Positions 51,591 through 60,807 of a DNA stretch of 64,000 bases are shown here, piece by piece. The notes beneath the pieces were generated by a model, which had not been told where the DNA came from, ran no database searches, and saw only the letters and a program-made list of their open reading frames with translations. The first letter of the stretch is position 1. Each line of letters opens with the position of its first letter. This stretch comes from Maribacter stanieri. GTDB taxonomy: Bacteria; Bacteroidota; Bacteroidia; Flavobacteriales; Flavobacteriaceae. The stretch is taken from NCBI RefSeq assembly GCF_900112245.1, contig NZ_FOYX01000002.1:310001-374000 (forward strand). Direction: 5' to 3'. The position numbers and the translations under genes were made by a program.

Positions 51591-54500
51591 ATGATTCACT
51601 TTTTTGGGGAACCTAGCAAAAAGGTTTTTGCGGTACAGACCGCTAAGGAACTTTCATCAGAAGATATAAGTAAACTTATATGGTTGTTTGGCAACCAACC
51701 TAAAATAAATGCGGCGTCTCTAGACGCCTTTTTTGTTGGTCCAAGAGCTGCCATGATTACTCCATGGAGTACAAATGCTACAGAAATTACCCAGAATATG
51801 GGTGTTGCTGGCATAATTAGAATTGAAGAATTCAATGCTATTGAGGAAAAATTTACAGGGTTTGACCCTATGATTTCTCAGAAATATGATTCTTTAAGCC
51901 AAGAGATATTTGATATTCATGTAGCTCCAAAACCTATTTTGAATATTGAGGACATTGCCGCTTTTAATCAACAAGAAGGATTAGCTCTAAATGACGAGGA
52001 AGTAGATTACCTTGAAAACCTTAGCAATAAATTAGGTCGCAAATTAACTGACTCTGAAGTATTCGGCTTTAGTCAGGTGAACTCAGAACATTGTAGACAC
52101 AAAATATTCAATGGCACTTTTGTCATTGATGGTAAAGAAATGCCAAGCTCACTTTTTAAACTTATTAAAAAGACATCACAGGAGTTTCCTAACGATATAG
52201 TTTCCGCATATAAAGACAATGTTGCTTTTGTAAAAGGACCAAAAGTGGTTCAATTTGCTCCTAAAACAGCAGATAAACCTGATTTTTATCAAGAAAAAGA
52301 GTTTGATTCGGTTATTTCCATAAAAGCGGAAACACATAACTTCCCAACTACTGTTGAGCCTTTCAATGGTGCTGCAACTGGTGCAGGTGGCGAAATCCGT
52401 GATCGTTTAGCGGGTGGTAAAGGCTCTCTTCCTTTAGCAGGAACAGCTGTCTACATGACAGCTTATTCTCGTTTAGAAAAAGAAAGACCTTGGGAAAAAG
52501 GAATGAAAGAAAGGGATTGGTTGTATCAAACTCCCATGGATATTTTAATCAAAGCATCTAATGGTGCTTCTGATTTTGGAAATAAATTCGGTCAACCATT
52601 AATTTCTGGTTCTGTACTTACGTTTGAATATGACGAAGCTTCAACTCCCTTCGATTCATCAGAAGAAAATAAGACTTCGGCTACGCACGGTCAACGAAGA
52701 TTAGGTTATGATAAAGTAATCATGCAAGCTGGTGGTATTGGTTATGGGAAAGTTGAACAAGCTATAAAAGACAAACCTGAAACTGGTAACAAAATTGTAA
52801 TTCTTGGTGGCGACAATTACCGAATAGGTATGGGGGGTGCTGCTGTTTCTAGTGCAGATACGGGCGAATTTAGTTCTGCAATAGAATTGAATGCTGTTCA
52901 ACGTTCAAATCCTGAAATGCAAAAAAGAGCTGCGAATGCTATTCGTGGCATGGTAGAAAGTGATGTAAATACTATCGTTTCTATTCATGATCATGGTGCT
53001 GGCGGACACCTAAATTGTTTGTCTGAACTAGTAGAAGAAACAGGAGGAAAAATAGATTTAGACAAGTTACCTGTAGGTGACCCTACCCTATCTGCCAAAG
53101 AAATAATTGGTAACGAATCTCAAGAACGCATGGGTCTTGTTATCGGTAAAAAAGATGTGGATTTAGTAAAACGAATTGCAGACCGTGAACGCTCGCCTAT
53201 GTACGAAGTTGGTGATGTTACTGGTGATGACCGCTTTACGTTCGAATCTAAGACTAATGGTGCAAAACCTATGGACTTAGCGCTTTCTGATATGTTTGGC
53301 AGCTCTCCAAAAACTGTAATGACAGACAGCACGATAGCTCGTAATTATGCTAATGCAGATTATTCTTTAGAGTTTTTCCATGATTATCTAGGTGCCGTTC
53401 TTCAATTGGAAGCCGTAGCCAGTAAAGATTGGCTTACCAACAAAGTTGACCGTTGTGTGGGCGGACGTGTTGCAAAACAACAATGTGTTGGTCCATTACA
53501 ATTACCTCTGAACAATTGTGGTGTTATGGCTTTAGACTTCAAAGGAAAAGAAGGTATTGCCACAAGTATTGGGCACTCCCCTATTTCTGCTTTAATTGAC
53601 CCTGCCGCAGGTAGTAAAAATAGTATTGCAGAATCTTTGACCAATCTTGTATGGGCTCCACTTAAGGACGGACTAGCGTCTGTTTCCCTATCTGCTAACT
53701 GGATGTGGCCATGTAAAAACGAAGGAGAGGATGCCCGTTTATATACTGCTGTACAAGCAGTTTCAGATTTTGCTATCGATTTAGGAATTAACGTTCCTAC
53801 AGGAAAGGATTCGCTTTCCATGAAGCAAAAATACAAAGATGGTGATGTTATATCTCCAGGTACCGTAGTTATTTCTGCTGCCGGTAATTGTAGTGATATT
53901 ACAAAAGTAGTTGAGCCAGTTTTACAGAAAAATGCTGGGTCAATTTATTATATCAATTTATCTAAAGACAGTTTCAAACTAGGTGGTTCATCTTTTTCAC
54001 AAACTAGAAATAGTATTGGTAACGAAACTCCTACAATTACTGACTCCGCATATTTTAAAACAGTATTCAATACTATTCAAGATTTAATTAAAGAAGATAA
54101 AATTGTTGCTGGACACGATGTTGCTTCAGGTGGTTTGATTACTACTTTATTAGAACTTTGTTTTGCTGACACTAACTTAGGCGCAAACCTTGACCTAACA
54201 AGTTTAGGTGAAGCTGATACAATTAAAGTTTTATTCTCTGAAAATGCAGGTATTGTGCTGCAAGCGAAAGATGATAGCATTGAGTCAATTTTTGCATCTA
54301 AAAATATTGAAGCTAAGAAAATAGGTACGGTTACAAATGAAGCTACACTTACTGTTAGAAATAATGGTATGGAAATGGGACTTAACATAGAAACTTTACG
54401 AGATACTTGGTTTAAAACATCATATTTACTAGATAATCAACAGACCGCAAAAGGCTTAGCGAAGAATAGATTCGAGAATTATAAGGTTCAACCTTTACAG

Positions 54501-55313
54501 TACAATTTCTTGAATTCTGCAGCTATTATTTTACCTAATCGTTCTGAAACAACAAACGGAACGCGACCAAAAGCCGCGATTCTTAGAGAGAAAGGAAGTA
54601 ACTCTGAGCGTGAAATGGCAAATGCCATGTATTTAGCAGGGTTTGATGTTAAGGATGTTCATATGACCGATTTAATCTCTGGTCGTGAGAATCTAGAGGA
54701 TATTCAATTTTTAGGTGCCGTTGGTGGGTTCTCTAACTCTGATGTACTAGGTAGCGCAAAAGGCTGGGCAGGTGCCATTAAGTACAATGAAAAAGCAAAT
54801 ACAGTTATTAAAAACTTCTTTGCAAGACCAGACACATTATCGGTAGGTATTTGTAATGGTTGTCAATTGTTCATGGAATTAGACCTTATCAATCCGGAAC
54901 ACGAGTCTCATGGTAAAATGACCTATAATGATTCTCATAAACACGAGAGTAATTTTACTTCTGTAGAAATACAAAAGAACAATTCAGTTATGCTTTCATC
55001 TTTAGAAGGAAGTAAACTTGGCGTGTGGATTTCTCATGGTGAAGGGAAATTTGCTTTACCACTATCTGAAGAGAATTATGATATTGTAGCTAAATATGGT
55101 TACAAAGGTTATCCGGCAAACCCTAATGGTAGTGATTTCAATACCGCTATGCTTTGTGATAAAACGGGTCGCCATCTAGTAACTATGCCACATATTGAAC
55201 GTTCTATTTTTCCATGGAACTGGGCAAATTACCCAGCAGAAAGAAACGACGAAGTTTCTCCATGGTTAGAAGCTTTTAAAAATGCTAAAGAATGGATTGT
55301 TAATCAGAAATAA
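51591..55313 (+). CDS. purL: Phosphoribosylformylglycinamidine synthase (large, fused type)
   Basis: A 1240-residue FGAM synthase of the large type that combines PurL and PurQ, converting FGAR, glutamine and ATP to FGAM in purine synthesis. The N-terminal PurS-like part is followed by the AIR-synthase-like catalytic halves (VNSEHCRHKIFNG and KAETHNFPTTVEPFNGAATG). The C-terminal glutaminase has the catalytic Cys in VGICNGCQLFMELD and the His/Glu in PHIERSIFPWNWA. Full length with no frameshift. Its own promoter and a terminator mark a single-gene unit. Confidence 0.97.
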   Translation: MIHFFGEPSKKVFAVQTAKELSSEDISKLIWLFGNQPKINAASLDAFFVGPRAAMITPWSTNATEITQNMGVAGIIRIEEFNAIEEKFTGFDPMISQKYDSLSQEIFDIHVAPKPILNIEDIAAFNQQEGLALNDEEVDYLENLSNKLGRKLTDSEVFGFSQVNSEHCRHKIFNGTFVIDGKEMPSSLFKLIKKTSQEFPNDIVSAYKDNVAFVKGPKVVQFAPKTADKPDFYQEKEFDSVISIKAETHNFPTTVEPFNGAATGAGGEIRDRLAGGKGSLPLAGTAVYMTAYSRLEKERPWEKGMKERDWLYQTPMDILIKASNGASDFGNKFGQPLISGSVLTFEYDEASTPFDSSEENKTSATHGQRRLGYDKVIMQAGGIGYGKVEQAIKDKPETGNKIVILGGDNYRIGMGGAAVSSADTGEFSSAIELNAVQRSNPEMQKRAANAIRGMVESDVNTIVSIHDHGAGGHLNCLSELVEETGGKIDLDKLPVGDPTLSAKEIIGNESQERMGLVIGKKDVDLVKRIADRERSPMYEVGDVTGDDRFTFESKTNGAKPMDLALSDMFGSSPKTVMTDSTIARNYANADYSLEFFHDYLGAVLQLEAVASKDWLTNKVDRCVGGRVAKQQCVGPLQLPLNNCGVMALDFKGKEGIATSIGHSPISALIDPAAGSKNSIAESLTNLVWAPLKDGLASVSLSANWMWPCKNEGEDARLYTAVQAVSDFAIDLGINVPTGKDSLSMKQKYKDGDVISPGTVVISAAGNCSDITKVVEPVLQKNAGSIYYINLSKDSFKLGGSSFSQTRNSIGNETPTITDSAYFKTVFNTIQDLIKEDKIVAGHDVASGGLITTLLELCFADTNLGANLDLTSLGEADTIKVLFSENAGIVLQAKDDSIESIFASKNIEAKKIGTVTNEATLTVRNNGMEMGLNIETLRDTWFKTSYLLDNQQTAKGLAKNRFENYKVQPLQYNFLNSAAIILPNRSETTNGTRPKAAILREKGSNSEREMANAMYLAGFDVKDVHMTDLISGRENLEDIQFLGAVGGFSNSDVLGSAKGWAGAIKYNEKANTVIKNFFARPDTLSVGICNGCQLFMELDLINPEHESHGKMTYNDSHKHESNFTSVEIQKNNSVMLSSLEGSKLGVWISHGEGKFALPLSEENYDIVAKYGYKGYPANPNGSDFNTAMLCDKTGRHLVTMPHIERSIFPWNWANYPAERNDEVSPWLEAFKNAKEWIVNQK

Positions 55314-55337
55314 TCACCTTAAACTATAGAGAAACAC

Positions 55338-55384
55338 AAAAGCTGTGCACTCCCATGTCTGGGGTACACAGCTTTTTTTTTTAC
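55338..55384 (+). terminator. Terminator after purL
   Basis: AGCTGTG and CACAGCT arms with an inner ACTCC-type stem, followed by a run of eleven T residues. It sits 25 nt past the stop. On the minus side the A-run upstream is weak, so mainly for purL. Confidence 0.88.
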
Positions 55385-55396
55385 AACCAAAACATA

Positions 55397-57994
55397 TTAT
55401 CTAACCAATAATCTACCGCTCCATGTTTTCTCTTTAGAGTTTTGTAGCTTGTATAAGTATAATCCAGGAGATAGATCTTTTCTTTCTATAATTATTTCAT
55501 TCTGTCCTACTATACTTTCACCCTCCATATGGTGGTTTCCAAGTAATCTACCGCTCAAAGAGTAAATATTCAATTGATAGCTATCTGCATTTTCTTCGTA
55601 AAAATATAAACTTGTACTCTCAAACATTGGATTTGGATATACTACAGATTTATTTAAATTAGTATCCACAAAAGCCTGACCTGGTTCACGATTATGAAAA
55701 TCTATATTCTGTAAATCCATTGATTTATCTTCAGAATATCCATTTTCCGCAACAAGATTAAAAGAAAGTACTTTTATATCAGAGAAATCAGTACCAGCAT
55801 CTACATCATTTTTAAAATCTGTATCAGATAATGTGTATTCATCCATTTCACTTTCTAAACTGATAGTAGTTTTATAGATTGAACCGTCACCCTTTATAAG
55901 TTGCACATCTAAACTACCTGTTCCTTTCGCCTCAAAGCTTATTTTATTATAATCACTTAAATCAACTGCTGTAAATCTTGGATTCAAAGCACGGTATACT
56001 CCCAAGTAATTACTGGTAGAGCCTTGTAACTTTATATTTCTTTCTATAGGATAGCCATCACCAACATACGGACCGTCTGCAGGTAATACCTCATAAGTAG
56101 CTACAGTTGTTTCTTCTGCAGAATCATCTAAGCCCCATGGTGCATCGGCTACAAATAAATCATCTGGTGTTGTGCCCAAACCTGCGCTAATTCTAAAGCC
56201 CAAATCGAACAATGTTCCCGTTTTTAAGGCAACAGAATCTAAATAACCATCAATATCCGCAGTCACACCTAAAACTTCTGTACCACTAGTTTCCGTAAGT
56301 TTTAAACCTCCTTCTAAATTTATACTTTTAGAATTATTGTTATTTACTAGGTTCAACAAAACTTCCCCGTTCTTATAACTGGCAGACTTAACAAATACGG
56401 GCGGTGGTGTAGACCCATTGTATTGTGATATTTCTGAATTAACCTCTAATAGATTTAAGATCTCATCGGCAAGTAATAAAAGATCATCTACCGAATTTGA
56501 CCATACTTGAAAATTATAATACCCCGTATCACTTGCATACGCATCAATATTCCAATGAGATTCTATTGTGAAATTCTCATCTGTATTTACTCTTGCCGAA
56601 AATGTCAATGCAAATTCAAGACTACCATCAGGTTGTTTAATAATTGATTTAATAAAATCTTTTTCTCGTAATTGAATATTCGAAACTGATAACAATTGAG
56701 CTCCTAGAAAACGATCACAAATAAACTTACTATGCTCATAAACCTTGTTATCTGTTTTAATAACCATTAATGACCCTAAATTTTCAGTACCATTTAGGTA
56801 GTCAACAGAATAGATATCTGAAGCATTCGTTAAATCTAACAAATCGCTTGGAGATGATTCTATTGTACTTGTTTCACCAACAACACCCAAAGGCACCAGT
56901 GTATTTAAAGGAATATTATTGACATCTGTTTTAGCGCTTAATCCATAGAAAGTGCTTTTTACTATTTTTTTAGCATTTAACTTATCAAAAACATAGTTCG
57001 TTTTTGCTCTGTTATAATTTCTCTTACTTATTAAGTTGGCTAATCTATCATTACTCTCTAAACCACCTTTGTTTGCACTTGAAGTAGTTACAATTACAGG
57101 ACAAGCGGCAACACCAGAACATGAAGGGTCATCGCAATCTACTAGCCCATCACCATCATCGTCAACTCCATTTAAACAATCTTCTTGCGGAACAGGAGCC
57201 GTAGGACAACGTGCCCCATCATTACTTGATGCTGCAGGACCAAATGCAAAAATATTAGATTGTATTACACCTAATGATATATTTTGAACTTGATCAATCT
57301 TATAAACAGAGCCAGTTTGGTTGGCAGAAATATAAAAATTACCATCTACATCAAAGTAAACGGCACCAAAAGTGTAACTTAATCCTTCAAGAATAGGAAC
57401 TACCCCCAAGGTCTTTACAATCCCGGTTTCTGGATCTATTTTATATAATGTATTAGTTTTGCCCTCTACCGTATACAGCATATTATCGGCTGCGTTAAAA
57501 GCCCAATCTGCAATAGATAAGCTTTGACTTAAACTAAACTTTCCTAAGTATTCTAAATAGGTATCAGATTCTGGATTAATATCTACTTTGTAGTAGGAAG
57601 AACCACCAGCTTTAAAATAATAAACACCATCTGTTGAAATATCACCAACATACTTGTTACCAGATGGCAAGTCAGGAATAGTATATTGTTCAACTGAATA
57701 ATCGTTTCCAATTCGCACTATCGTACTTGATGGGGTTGATAAATATCCCCATAGAAAACCGTCAGTAGAATTATACCCTACACCATTTACATTGCCCGGT
57801 GTTATATTTTCAGCTACAAGATAGGAACTACCAGAAGCTAAATCCAGGGCATAAATATCATTATATTGAAATAGATAAGCGTTAAAATCGCAGTTGAATG
57901 GTTCTGATTGCGCATCCATGTTCCAACTTGTAAATGTGAAATACATAAGTGCGATAGATCGTAAATAATTAACAATCGTGTAGTTTTTTTGCAT
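55397..57994 (-). CDS. Large T9SS cargo protein with type A sorting domain
   Basis: A 865-residue secreted protein. A signal peptide (about 1-29) leads to a beta-propeller-like region (about 35-255) with YKIDPETGIVKTLGVVP. Then a MopE-like calcium motif CLNGVDDDGDGLVDCDD (about 273-289), a middle region of about 340 residues of unknown fold, a CBM-like beta sandwich (about 640-765, FEAKGTGSLDVQLIKGDG), and the C-terminal type A sorting domain (about 785-865) with VVYPNPMFESTSLYFYE and DLSPGLYLYKL. The CTD directs export by the type IX system and surface attachment. Function unknown. Confidence 0.85.
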   Translation of the reverse strand: MQKNYTIVNYLRSIALMYFTFTSWNMDAQSEPFNCDFNAYLFQYNDIYALDLASGSSYLVAENITPGNVNGVGYNSTDGFLWGYLSTPSSTIVRIGNDYSVEQYTIPDLPSGNKYVGDISTDGVYYFKAGGSSYYKVDINPESDTYLEYLGKFSLSQSLSIADWAFNAADNMLYTVEGKTNTLYKIDPETGIVKTLGVVPILEGLSYTFGAVYFDVDGNFYISANQTGSVYKIDQVQNISLGVIQSNIFAFGPAASSNDGARCPTAPVPQEDCLNGVDDDGDGLVDCDDPSCSGVAACPVIVTTSSANKGGLESNDRLANLISKRNYNRAKTNYVFDKLNAKKIVKSTFYGLSAKTDVNNIPLNTLVPLGVVGETSTIESSPSDLLDLTNASDIYSVDYLNGTENLGSLMVIKTDNKVYEHSKFICDRFLGAQLLSVSNIQLREKDFIKSIIKQPDGSLEFALTFSARVNTDENFTIESHWNIDAYASDTGYYNFQVWSNSVDDLLLLADEILNLLEVNSEISQYNGSTPPPVFVKSASYKNGEVLLNLVNNNNSKSINLEGGLKLTETSGTEVLGVTADIDGYLDSVALKTGTLFDLGFRISAGLGTTPDDLFVADAPWGLDDSAEETTVATYEVLPADGPYVGDGYPIERNIKLQGSTSNYLGVYRALNPRFTAVDLSDYNKISFEAKGTGSLDVQLIKGDGSIYKTTISLESEMDEYTLSDTDFKNDVDAGTDFSDIKVLSFNLVAENGYSEDKSMDLQNIDFHNREPGQAFVDTNLNKSVVYPNPMFESTSLYFYEENADSYQLNIYSLSGRLLGNHHMEGESIVGQNEIIIERKDLSPGLYLYKLQNSKEKTWSGRLLVR

Positions 57995-58251
57995 ATTTCC
58001 TACGATTTGGAAGATTTAAATTCTTTATACAAACCTAAATAAATTGAATAAGGAATTTTCCTACAAACAATTGAGATGTATACATAACACGTTCAATTAC
58101 AATTTATTGTAGACAAATGGTTAAAATAACGGACTTACAAGTTGTTGTCCTATAATTGTGGATATTGTAATGAGATGGCATTTTATTTAACAATACAATT
58201 TTAAAATATCGAGTTCTTTCGCTATTTTGCAATACTTATTAGAAATCAAGT

Positions 58252-60024
58252 ATGCAAAAAGTAACCCGTCTTTTTGACTTTCCATATTATCAGCTAGAAA
58301 AGCATGCCTTAGATAAGGCATTGGTGTCAAAAAAAAATGGATCGTGGATAAGTACCTCCACTCAAGAATATATAAACAAGGCTAACGCTATTAGTCGTGG
58401 TCTTTTACGTCTTGGTGTAAAGCCAAATGACAAGATTGCCGTAATATCACTTACCAATAGAACGGAGTGGAATATTATGGATATTGGCATACTACAGTTA
58501 GGTGCACAAAATGTACCAGTATACCCTACTATTTCAGAAGAGGATTATGCCTATGTTCTTAATCATTCTGAAGCTAAATTCTGCTTTGTTTCTTGTGGAG
58601 AGGTATATGAAAAAGTTACTGCAATTAAAGACCAAGTAAAAAGTTTAGAAAATGTTTATTCTTTTGATGAATTATCTAATTGTGAGAATTGGGAAAAAGT
58701 TTTAGAATTAGGTACCGATACTTCAAACCAACATGACGTTGAAGAGTTAATGAACGCGGTTAACCCTAACGATTTAGCAACCTTAATTTACACTTCGGGC
58801 ACCACAGGCAGACCTAAAGGTGTAATGCTATCTCATTCCAATTTGGTAAGCAATGCAATTGAAAGTTCTAAACGTTTTCCTATTGTTGATGGAGAAACAA
58901 AGGCATTAAGTTTTTTACCCTTATGCCATGTGTATGAGCGTATGTTAATCTATCTATACCAATTTAGAGGTGTAACAATATACTATGCAGAATCTCTTGA
59001 AAAAATAAGCGACAACCTAAAAGAAACTAGTCCGCATGTAATGACTGCGGTTCCTAGACTTTTAGAGAAAGTATATGATAAAATTTACGCTAAAGGAACA
59101 GAACTTACGGGAATAAAAAAGAAGCTATTCTTTTGGGCTGTTGAAATAGGCTTAAAATACGAACCATACGGTCAAAACGGCTGGTGGTATGAAACGCAAT
59201 TATCCATAGCACGTAAACTAATCTTTAGTAAATGGAAAGAAGGACTAGGTGGAAATCTTAGTCTAATAGCTTCTGGTAGCGCCGCATTACAGCCAAGATT
59301 ATCAAGAATTTTCAATGCTGCTGAATTTGGATTAATGGAAGGCTACGGTTTATCTGAAACATCTCCTGTCATTTCTGTAAACGATATGCGTGATGGCGGA
59401 TTTAGAATAGGTAGTGTTGGTAAACCTATTGACAGAACCGAGGTGAAAATTGCTGCAGATGGAGAAATATGTATTAAAGGACCCCAAGTTATGTTGGGAT
59501 ATTATAAAGATGAAGCAAAAACCAAAGAGGTTATTGTTGATGGCTATTTCCTAACGGGTGATATTGGAGAATTGGATAGTGATGGATTCTTAAAAATCAC
59601 AGATCGTAAAAAGGAAATGTTTAAAACCTCTGGCGGTAAATATGTTGCCCCTCAATTATTAGAGAACCGTTTTAAACAATCTAGATTTATAGAGCAAATA
59701 ATGGTAGTTGGTGAAGGTGAAAAAATGCCTGCCGCATTAATTCAGCCAGATTTTGATTTCCTACAAGCATGGGCATCAAAACACAATATCAATATTTCTG
59801 ATAATACTCAATTAATTAGAAACGAACAGGTATTAACAAGATACCAGCAAGAAATTGATGAAGCTAACGAGAAATTTGCCAAATGGGAAAAAGTGAAGCA
59901 GTTTAGACTTACGCCAGATTCTTGGAGCATAGAAGGTGGTCACCTTACTCCTACTTTAAAATTAAAAAGGAAAATTATTAAAGAAAAGTATATTTCACTT
60001 TATAATGATATTTACGAACATTAG
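58252..60024 (+). CDS. Long-chain acyl-CoA synthetase (AMP-forming)
   Basis: A 590-residue ANL-superfamily acyl-CoA synthetase. The AMP motif is LIYTSGTTGRPKGVMLSHSN, then EGYGLSETSPVIS, the adenylation site GYFLTGDIGELDSDGFLKI and DRKKEMFKTSGGKYVAP. It activates long-chain fatty acids as acyl-CoA at the membrane. The longer C-terminus with LTPTLKLKRKIIKEKY is typical of FadD15-like enzymes. It stands about 320 bp upstream of the MarR-FadJ-thiolase operon and may belong to the same regulon. Confidence 0.93.
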   Translation: MQKVTRLFDFPYYQLEKHALDKALVSKKNGSWISTSTQEYINKANAISRGLLRLGVKPNDKIAVISLTNRTEWNIMDIGILQLGAQNVPVYPTISEEDYAYVLNHSEAKFCFVSCGEVYEKVTAIKDQVKSLENVYSFDELSNCENWEKVLELGTDTSNQHDVEELMNAVNPNDLATLIYTSGTTGRPKGVMLSHSNLVSNAIESSKRFPIVDGETKALSFLPLCHVYERMLIYLYQFRGVTIYYAESLEKISDNLKETSPHVMTAVPRLLEKVYDKIYAKGTELTGIKKKLFFWAVEIGLKYEPYGQNGWWYETQLSIARKLIFSKWKEGLGGNLSLIASGSAALQPRLSRIFNAAEFGLMEGYGLSETSPVISVNDMRDGGFRIGSVGKPIDRTEVKIAADGEICIKGPQVMLGYYKDEAKTKEVIVDGYFLTGDIGELDSDGFLKITDRKKEMFKTSGGKYVAPQLLENRFKQSRFIEQIMVVGEGEKMPAALIQPDFDFLQAWASKHNINISDNTQLIRNEQVLTRYQQEIDEANEKFAKWEKVKQFRLTPDSWSIEGGHLTPTLKLKRKIIKEKYISLYNDIYEH

Positions 60025-60286
60025 AATTGTTCGTTTTAATTAAAATATTTGATAACAGTTACAAGCACTGGACAGAATTTCAGCAATGATATTTTATTCA
60101 GTGCTTATTTTATTTAATGGTCTTTATTCATTAAAATATTTAAAATCAGAATAATACAAACTTTCGGATTTTATAAAATTCTACCACTAGTATATTTCTA
60201 CACAATATTATAAGCTTTAGCTAAGAACTTAAAAGAAGCCTACCTTAATTACTTTAGTAACACCTGAGTAACTAAAAAATTACATT

Positions 60287-60312
60287 AATTTATTATGCAT
60301 GCATAATAAATT
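60287..60312. promoter_or_regulatory. 26-bp perfect palindrome, probable MarR operator
   Basis: A 13-nt arm AATTTATTATGCA is followed directly by its exact complement, with no spacer. It covers the -33 region of the MarR promoter and ends 30 nt before the start codon. MarR dimers bind palindromes of about this size, so autorepression that also controls the downstream fad genes is likely. Confidence 0.7.
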
Positions 60313-60316
60313 TTCT

Positions 60317-60324
60317 TATATTTG
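60317..60324 (+). promoter_or_regulatory. -7 promoter element of the marR-fad operon
   Basis: TATATTTG is a full match to TAnnTTTG, 18 nt upstream of the ATG and 4 nt after the palindrome. Confidence 0.6.
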
Positions 60325-60342
60325 GTATCCAACTAATTTAGT

Positions 60343-60774
60343 ATGAAAGAAGCAACGATAGATTATGCGTTGAGAGCTACATGGCAAGCGGTAGCTAGAA
60401 TGTATAATGAAGAAGCAAAGAATTTTGATTCTACTATGGCTGTTGGCTTTACTTTATTGAGCATTGATCCAAAAACTGGTACACCTTCAACTTCATTAGG
60501 TCCAAAAATGGGAATGGAAGCTACTAGTCTTTCTAGGATTTTGAAAAGCATGGAGCAGAAAGGTTTAATTTTAAGAAAACCAAATCCAAATGATGGCAGA
60601 GGTGTTCTTATTTATTTAACTGATTTTGGATTAGAGAAACGAAACGATTCAAAAAATACAGTTCTAAGATTTAATGAGGCGGTTAAAGAAGAGGTTTCTG
60701 AAGAGAAATTAGCGAACTTTTTTGAAGTAACAGATGCCATCAATAAATTAATTGCAGACAAGAAATTATATTAA
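60343..60774 (+). CDS. MarR family transcriptional regulator
   Basis: A 143-residue winged-helix regulator. The helix-turn-helix spans about 45-75 with MEATSLSRILKSMEQKGLIL, followed by the wing PNDGRGVLIYLTDFG, both typical of MarR. It heads the operon with the fused fad gene 33 nt downstream, and a perfect 26-bp palindrome lies in its promoter. The probable effector is an acyl-CoA or fatty acid, by analogy with other MarR/FadR-like controls of beta-oxidation; this is inference. Confidence 0.93.
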   Translation: MKEATIDYALRATWQAVARMYNEEAKNFDSTMAVGFTLLSIDPKTGTPSTSLGPKMGMEATSLSRILKSMEQKGLILRKPNPNDGRGVLIYLTDFGLEKRNDSKNTVLRFNEAVKEEVSEEKLANFFEVTDAINKLIADKKLY

Positions 60775-60807
60775 TACAACTTATCAAATTAATACAGCAT
60801 AAAGTAC

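Larger units (their letters stand above)
60025..60342. other. Intergenic region upstream of the marR/fad operon
   Basis: 318 nt without a gene. It contains a possible long-loop hairpin after the acyl-CoA synthetase (AAGCACTG at 60063-60070 with CAGTGCTT at 60099-60106, followed by ATTTTATTT), then AT-rich sequence, then the 26-bp palindrome and the -7 element of the MarR gene. I see no small ORF or RNA gene in it. Confidence 0.6.
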
